From an uncultured SAR116 cluster alpha proteobacterium (lineage in GTDB: Bacteria > Pseudomonadota > Alphaproteobacteria > Puniceispirillales > Marisalimonadaceae), in NCBI GenBank assembly GCA_902616005.1, contig CACMRG010000010.1:1-50312 (forward strand): a DNA stretch of 50,312 bases, in the 5' to 3' direction. Shown piece after piece: positions 46,148 through 50,312 of the stretch (positions are counted from its first letter, which is position 1; each line of letters starts with the position of its first letter). The notes under the pieces were generated by a model, which saw nothing but the letters and a program-made list of their open reading frames with translations, did no database searches and was not told the DNA's origin. A program made the position numbers and the translations under genes.

Positions 46148-47644
46148 ATGAGTACAGAAGAGATTTCATATAATCTAATTAATCTAAATAATGATAATAA
46201 AGTTAATTCTGATGATAAAATTTCTATGCCTTATAATTTGGAAGCCGAGCAAAGTTTATTAGGCGCAATTCTTTTTGATAATACATCTTTAGAAAAAACA
46301 ATGGATTTGATTAAAGATTATCATCTGTACGAACCCTTACACCAAGAAATATACCAGGCTTGCATATTTCTTTTTGACAATAACAAACTTGCAGACCCTA
46401 CAACTTTAAAAGGATACCTCAAAGATAAAAATCCTAATAGAAAAATTGATATATCTGATTATTTAAATAAATTAAAAGGTGGAGTATTATCACTTTCAAA
46501 TATAGATTCTTACGCTAATGAAATTAAAAAATGTTATCTTAGAAGATGTTTAGTGAGAATATCTGATGATATCAAAGAGAACTCTCTTAATATTAAAATA
46601 GATGTATCTCCGGAAGATTTAATTGAAAAGGCTGAAGAAAGCTTATTTAATTTAGCTGAAAAAGATAAAGTAGATCATGGTCCTCAAAAATTTCAAGTAA
46701 CTTTAAAACTAGCTACAGAATTAATTAGTGATGCTTTCAAAAGAGGTTCTGAATTACCTGGCATTGATACTGGCTTCAAAAGATTAAATGGTTTTTTAGG
46801 AGGGTTAAATAAATCTGATTTAATTGTTTTAGCAGGTAGGCCTTCTATGGGTAAAACAGCCCTTGCAACAAATATTGCATTTAAAGCAGCAAAATCAAAT
46901 TTAGGAATTAAGGAACCCGTATTGTTTTTCTCTTTAGAAATGTCTTCAGAACAATTAGCACAAAGAATATTATCTGAACAGTCTGGAATTGACTCACACA
47001 GAATAAGGAAAGGTGATATAAATGAAAGTGAATTCTCAAACATAGTTAAAACTCAAAATCTTATTCAAGAAACGCCTTTTTATATTGATGATACACCGGC
47101 TTTGTCAGTTAGTCAGATGGCTTCGAGAGCAAGAAGATTAAAAAGAACAGAAGGATTAAAATTGATAGTCATAGATTATATTCAACTTATTCAATCTAAA
47201 AGTCCTCGTGGTCCTGAATTTAGAGTACAAGAAGTTTCTGCAATAACCAGACAACTTAAAGGTATTGCAAAAGAATTAAATATACCAATTCTTGCTCTAT
47301 CGCAATTGAGTAGGGCAGTAGAACAACGAGAGGATAAAAGACCAATTTTAGCAGATCTAAGAGAGTCTGGCTCTATAGAACAAGATGCAGATGTAGTTAT
47401 GTTTGTTTACAGGGAAGAATATTATCTAGAAAAAGCTCAACCTGTACAAAAAGATAATGAAAATAGGGAGACCTTTACAGAGAGATTTAAACGATGGGAA
47501 GAAAGATGTGAATTAGCTCATGGAAAAGCAGAAATAATTGTCTCTAAACAACGACATGGTCCAACTGGCAATATACAAATTCAATTTGAATCTCAATTCA
47601 CAAGATTTTTAGATTTAATTCAAGATAATGAAAGACCTTCTTAA
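46148..47644 (+). CDS. dnaB: replicative DNA helicase
   Basis: Hexameric helicase opening DNA at the fork. The 498 residues hold the N-terminal DnaB domain (MPYNLEAEQSLLGAILFDN), Walker A GRPSMGKTALATNIAFKA (near 230), Walker B LIVIDYIQLIQS, and the ATP-sensing SQLSRAVEQREDKRPILADL followed by SGSIEQDADVVMFVYR. No intein. A 132-bp gap upstream probably includes its promoter. Confidence 0.97.
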   Translation: MSTEEISYNLINLNNDNKVNSDDKISMPYNLEAEQSLLGAILFDNTSLEKTMDLIKDYHLYEPLHQEIYQACIFLFDNNKLADPTTLKGYLKDKNPNRKIDISDYLNKLKGGVLSLSNIDSYANEIKKCYLRRCLVRISDDIKENSLNIKIDVSPEDLIEKAEESLFNLAEKDKVDHGPQKFQVTLKLATELISDAFKRGSELPGIDTGFKRLNGFLGGLNKSDLIVLAGRPSMGKTALATNIAFKAAKSNLGIKEPVLFFSLEMSSEQLAQRILSEQSGIDSHRIRKGDINESEFSNIVKTQNLIQETPFYIDDTPALSVSQMASRARRLKRTEGLKLIVIDYIQLIQSKSPRGPEFRVQEVSAITRQLKGIAKELNIPILALSQLSRAVEQREDKRPILADLRESGSIEQDADVVMFVYREEYYLEKAQPVQKDNENRETFTERFKRWEERCELAHGKAEIIVSKQRHGPTGNIQIQFESQFTRFLDLIQDNERPS

Positions 47645-47655
47645 GATTATTAAAA

Positions 47656-48741
47656 ATGCGAAGTATCTTAGAAATATCTCTAAATAAAATTAAATCTAAT
47701 TGGGAAATTCTTAATATATCTTCAAACTTTAAAGCCTCGGCAGTTGTTAAGGCTAATGCATATGGTTTTGGATTGGAAAAAATTGCTATAGCTTTAAACA
47801 AATCAGGTTGTAATTTTTTTTATGTTGCTCAGATTGAAGAGGGTATCAAACTAAGAAGTTGTTTAAAATCTAGTAAGATAAAAATTGGTGTTTTAGAAGG
47901 TATGCTTCATCATCCAAAAATATATATAAGAAATAATTTAATTCCTGTAATTAACAATATCACTCAATTGAAAAATTTTATTGAATTTAAAAAATCATCT
48001 CCACAAATAAAAAGTATTTTACAAATAGATACAGGCATGAATAGATTGGGTTTGGATAAAAAAGAACTTATGCTTGTCATGAAAGATATCTCTTATTTTT
48101 CTAGTGTTAATTTTGAATTCATTTTAACACATTTTTCAAATTCTAATATCAGAAATGATGAATTTAATAATAAGCAATACGAGGAAATATTAAAAGTAAA
48201 TTCATATTTTAAAAACCAAAAAATTAGTTTGTCAAATACAGGTGGAATTTTATTAGATAAAAAATTTATACTTGATCAAACTAGGCCTGGAATTGGAATC
48301 TATGGCTTCGATGCTAATGGTAAAGCTATAATAATTAATAAAAAAAGTTTATATTTTCCAGCTAAATTAAAAGTTCCAATTCTCCAAATTAGATTTTGTG
48401 AAAATGGAGATAAAGTGTCCTATGGTAGAACAGAAACATTGAAACGTGATAGCAAACTTGCAACTATTGGAATAGGATATGCTGACGGTATTCTAAGGCT
48501 ATTAAAAAAGAATATGAATATAATTATAAATGGAAAACCATGTAATATTATTGGATCTATTACAATGGATTCTTTAATTGTGGATATCACAGATCTAGAT
48601 TCAAAAGATTTAAAAATTGGCTCATATTTGGAATTAATAAATGAAGATTTTTTAATTAATTTGAATAAAGATAAATTAGATGTAAGTATATATGAACTAT
48701 TCACACTAATTTCAAATCGTGTTATTAGGAAATATGTATAA
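47656..48741 (+). CDS. alr: alanine racemase
   Basis: PLP enzyme making D-alanine for peptidoglycan. The 361 residues show the PLP-lysine motif VVKANAYGFGLEKIA, LQIDTGMNRLGL, LTHFSNS, TRPGIGIYGFD and the second-subunit catalytic Tyr in YADGILR. It follows dnaB by 11 bp, an order common in Alphaproteobacteria. Confidence 0.96.
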   Translation: MRSILEISLNKIKSNWEILNISSNFKASAVVKANAYGFGLEKIAIALNKSGCNFFYVAQIEEGIKLRSCLKSSKIKIGVLEGMLHHPKIYIRNNLIPVINNITQLKNFIEFKKSSPQIKSILQIDTGMNRLGLDKKELMLVMKDISYFSSVNFEFILTHFSNSNIRNDEFNNKQYEEILKVNSYFKNQKISLSNTGGILLDKKFILDQTRPGIGIYGFDANGKAIIINKKSLYFPAKLKVPILQIRFCENGDKVSYGRTETLKRDSKLATIGIGYADGILRLLKKNMNIIINGKPCNIIGSITMDSLIVDITDLDSKDLKIGSYLELINEDFLINLNKDKLDVSIYELFTLISNRVIRKYV

Positions 48742-48758
48742 ATTAAGTTGTTTAAAGT

Positions 48759-49529
48759 ATGATAAACATTATTAACTTAATAGGGAAAGTATCACTACAA
48801 ACCTGCGAAAATTTAGGGAAAATAACTTTATTTTTTTTTGTAAGCTTTTATTGGTTATTTAAAAGACCATTTTATTTCAAGCAATTTTTATCTCAAATTT
48901 TAGATATTGCATTTTATTCTTTGCCGGTTGTTGGTTTAACAACTTTTTTTTCAGGAATGGTACTGGCTTTACAAACTTTTTCAGGATTTGATAATTTTAA
49001 TGATGAAACAACAATTTCAAAAATAGTATTAACGTCTATCTTAAGAGAGTTAGGTCCTGTTCTTGCAGGTCTAATGGTATGTGGTAGAGTTGGTGCTAAA
49101 ATGGCGGCAGAAATAGCAACTATGAGGGTTTCTAATCAAATAGATGCTTTAGAAACTTTGTCTACTCGTCCAATACAATATTTAATTTCAACAAGACTTT
49201 TAGCATCAATTATAGCAGTTCCTTTTCTTGTATTTATGGGAAATATAATTGGTGTATTTGGAGGTTTTATAGTTGCGACTTTTAAATTAGACATGAACCC
49301 TTTTTTATATATGATATCAACCTTAAATAATTTCAATTCTATCGATCTAATACAAGGCTTAATAAAAGCTCTTGTATTTGGTGCTATTATCTCAGTTGTA
49401 AGTTGCTATTTTGGTTACAATGCTTCTGGGGGAGCGGAAGGTGTAGGTAGAGCCACAACTATATCTGTAGTTACAGCGTCTACACTAATTTTAACAAGTA
49501 CTTATTTCATCACAGCGTTATTCATCTAA
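48759..49529 (+). CDS. mlaE: phospholipid ABC transporter permease MlaE
   Basis: Inner-membrane permease of the Mla system for lipid transport between the membranes. The 256 residues have about five hydrophobic segments, GMVLALQTF near 68, RELGPVLAGLMVCGRVGAKMAAEI with ATM(R)VSNQIDALETL, and the end GGAEGVGRATTISVV. All are MlaE family marks. The ATPase MlaF follows after five bases. Confidence 0.94.
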   Translation: MINIINLIGKVSLQTCENLGKITLFFFVSFYWLFKRPFYFKQFLSQILDIAFYSLPVVGLTTFFSGMVLALQTFSGFDNFNDETTISKIVLTSILRELGPVLAGLMVCGRVGAKMAAEIATMRVSNQIDALETLSTRPIQYLISTRLLASIIAVPFLVFMGNIIGVFGGFIVATFKLDMNPFLYMISTLNNFNSIDLIQGLIKALVFGAIISVVSCYFGYNASGGAEGVGRATTISVVTASTLILTSTYFITALFI

Positions 49530-49534
49530 TTATT

Positions 49535-50275
49535 ATGGCTTCAAAAAAATTAATCATTGTAAAGGATTTATCAGTTTCGTTTGGAAATAATATTATCTTA
49601 AATAATATAAACCTGCATTTATCTAATAAAGAATCTTTAGTCATTATAGGTAAATCTGGTTCTGGAAAATCAGTTTTATTAAAATGCCTTATGGGTTTAT
49701 TGACACCAAATTCTGGATCTATTGAAATAAATGGTGTTAATATTGTAAATGCAAATAGAACAAATAAAGAAAATACTCTCAAAAATATAGGTGTAACTTT
49801 TCAAAATGGAGCTTTATTTGATTCTTTAAATATATGGGAAAATATTACCTTCAAACAAACTAGATTTTTTGGATTTAATAAAGAAGCAGCAAAAGAAAAA
49901 GCACTGTCAATTATTAAAAATCTTGAATTGAATGAAAATATATTAGAGTTATATCCTTCAGAGTTATCTGGAGGCATGCAAAAAAGGATAGCCATTGCAA
50001 GGGCAATATGTGATCAACCTCCAATATTATTTTTTGATGAACCAACATCTGGACTTGATCCAATAACAGGAAAAATTATCAATGACTTAATTAACAAAAC
50101 TGTTAGAAACCTTGGGGTAAGTGCAATTACAATTACACATGACATCTCTTCTATTAAGGATTTAGCCAGCAGGGTAATTTTATTAAATGATAATAAAATT
50201 GCTTGGTCAGGAAAACCAATTGATATGAAAAAATCAAAAAATAATATTGTTAAACAATTTCTAATAAATAAATAA
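49535..50275 (+). CDS. mlaF: phospholipid ABC transporter ATPase MlaF
   Basis: Cytosolic ATPase driving MlaE. The 246 residues contain Walker A GKSGSGKSVLLKCLMG (about 38-53), Q-loop VTFQNGALFDSLNIWENI, signature LSGGMQKRIAIARAI, Walker B PILFFDEPTSGLDP and a switch His in ITHDISS. The stop overlaps the next start by one base. No mlaD lies within the window. Confidence 0.94.
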   Translation: MASKKLIIVKDLSVSFGNNIILNNINLHLSNKESLVIIGKSGSGKSVLLKCLMGLLTPNSGSIEINGVNIVNANRTNKENTLKNIGVTFQNGALFDSLNIWENITFKQTRFFGFNKEAAKEKALSIIKNLELNENILELYPSELSGGMQKRIAIARAICDQPPILFFDEPTSGLDPITGKIINDLINKTVRNLGVSAITITHDISSIKDLASRVILLNDNKIAWSGKPIDMKKSKNNIVKQFLINK

Positions 50276-50312
50276 TGGAATTTTTAAATCTTAATTCTAT
50301 AGATTGGATTAT
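50275..50312 (+). CDS. 5' end of a gene, possibly CvpA family, cut by window edge
   Basis: An ATG overlapping the mlaF stop by one base opens 12 codons, MEFLNLNSIDWI, before the window ends. The beginning resembles CvpA-type proteins, which start with a short Leu/Asn/Trp-Asp run before a first membrane helix. CvpA precedes purF in Alphaproteobacteria, often behind radA. The text does not match the zinc-finger start of RadA. Too short to be sure. Confidence 0.35.
   Translation, partial: MEFLNLNSIDWI

Noticed and set aside
1-50312. CRISPR arrays, insertion sequences, prophage genes, tRNAs, toxin-antitoxin or defence islands
   Set aside because: No repeat-spacer pattern, transposase, integrase, cloverleaf or defence motifs were seen; composition is uniform across the window.

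Overview
The window is a gene-dense, very AT-rich stretch of bacterial chromosome. Its housekeeping gene order is typical of Alphaproteobacteria: gatCAB facing ruvX-pyrB-pyrC-plsY-topA-rnr-rpmG; hda-perM-DUF2066 facing purM-purN; a small aa3 oxidase subunit IV next to ndk and pepA; lptF-lptG-surA-pdxA-ksgA; gmk-mltG-fabF-acpP-fabG-fabD facing rpsF-rpsR-rplI-dnaB-alr-mlaE-mlaF. Short or overlapping gene junctions, low GC and several genes missing from otherwise conserved positions suggest a streamlined, probably marine, free-living alphaproteobacterium (SAR11-like, HIMB59 or AEGEAN-169 type). That placement is inference; there is no rRNA or other decisive marker here. I see no IS element, prophage, CRISPR array or tRNA, and no gene-free stretch over 300 bp.

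Positions 1-14,400 are the accessory part: the end of an unrecognised acidic protein gene, a glutathione transferase, glucokinase and a phytanoyl-CoA-dioxygenase-like protein. Next is a TPP riboswitch controlling thiM-thiE and a short-chain dehydrogenase. A tripartite tricarboxylate transporter (tctC-tctB-tctA) diverges from a gamma-glutamyltransferase-like hydrolase plus an aspartate dehydrogenase. A microprotein ORF behind a sigma-54-like promoter, a ketopantoate-reductase-like protein, an aldo/keto reductase and a drug/metabolite-type exporter follow.

Positions 14,400-25,800 carry the amidotransferase genes, the RuvX homologue, pyrimidine synthesis (with a PyrC that has lost its metal-binding histidines), PlsY, topoisomerase I, a short RNase R and ribosomal protein L33. 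Positions 25,800-34,400 hold an EipB-like envelope protein, RNase D, Hda, a PerM-type permease, a DUF2066 protein, purM/purN, the oxidase microprotein, ndk and pepA. Positions 34,400-44,600 hold LPS export permeases, SurA, PdxA, KsgA, Gmk, MltG and the fatty-acid synthesis cluster. Positions 44,600-50,312 hold the S6-S18-L9 operon, DnaB, alanine racemase, the MlaEF lipid transporter and the first codons of a probable CvpA-family gene.

I found no clearly new multi-gene defence or mobile system. The observations most worth checking are the riboswitch whose conserved 3' strand is itself the ribosome binding site and whose operon ends in an unassigned dehydrogenase; the sigma-54-like promoter in front of a possibly leaderless microprotein; the pseudo-dihydroorotase; the missing lptD, dprA, holC, yicC and radA; and three convergent gene pairs sharing a single TTAA as both stop codons.
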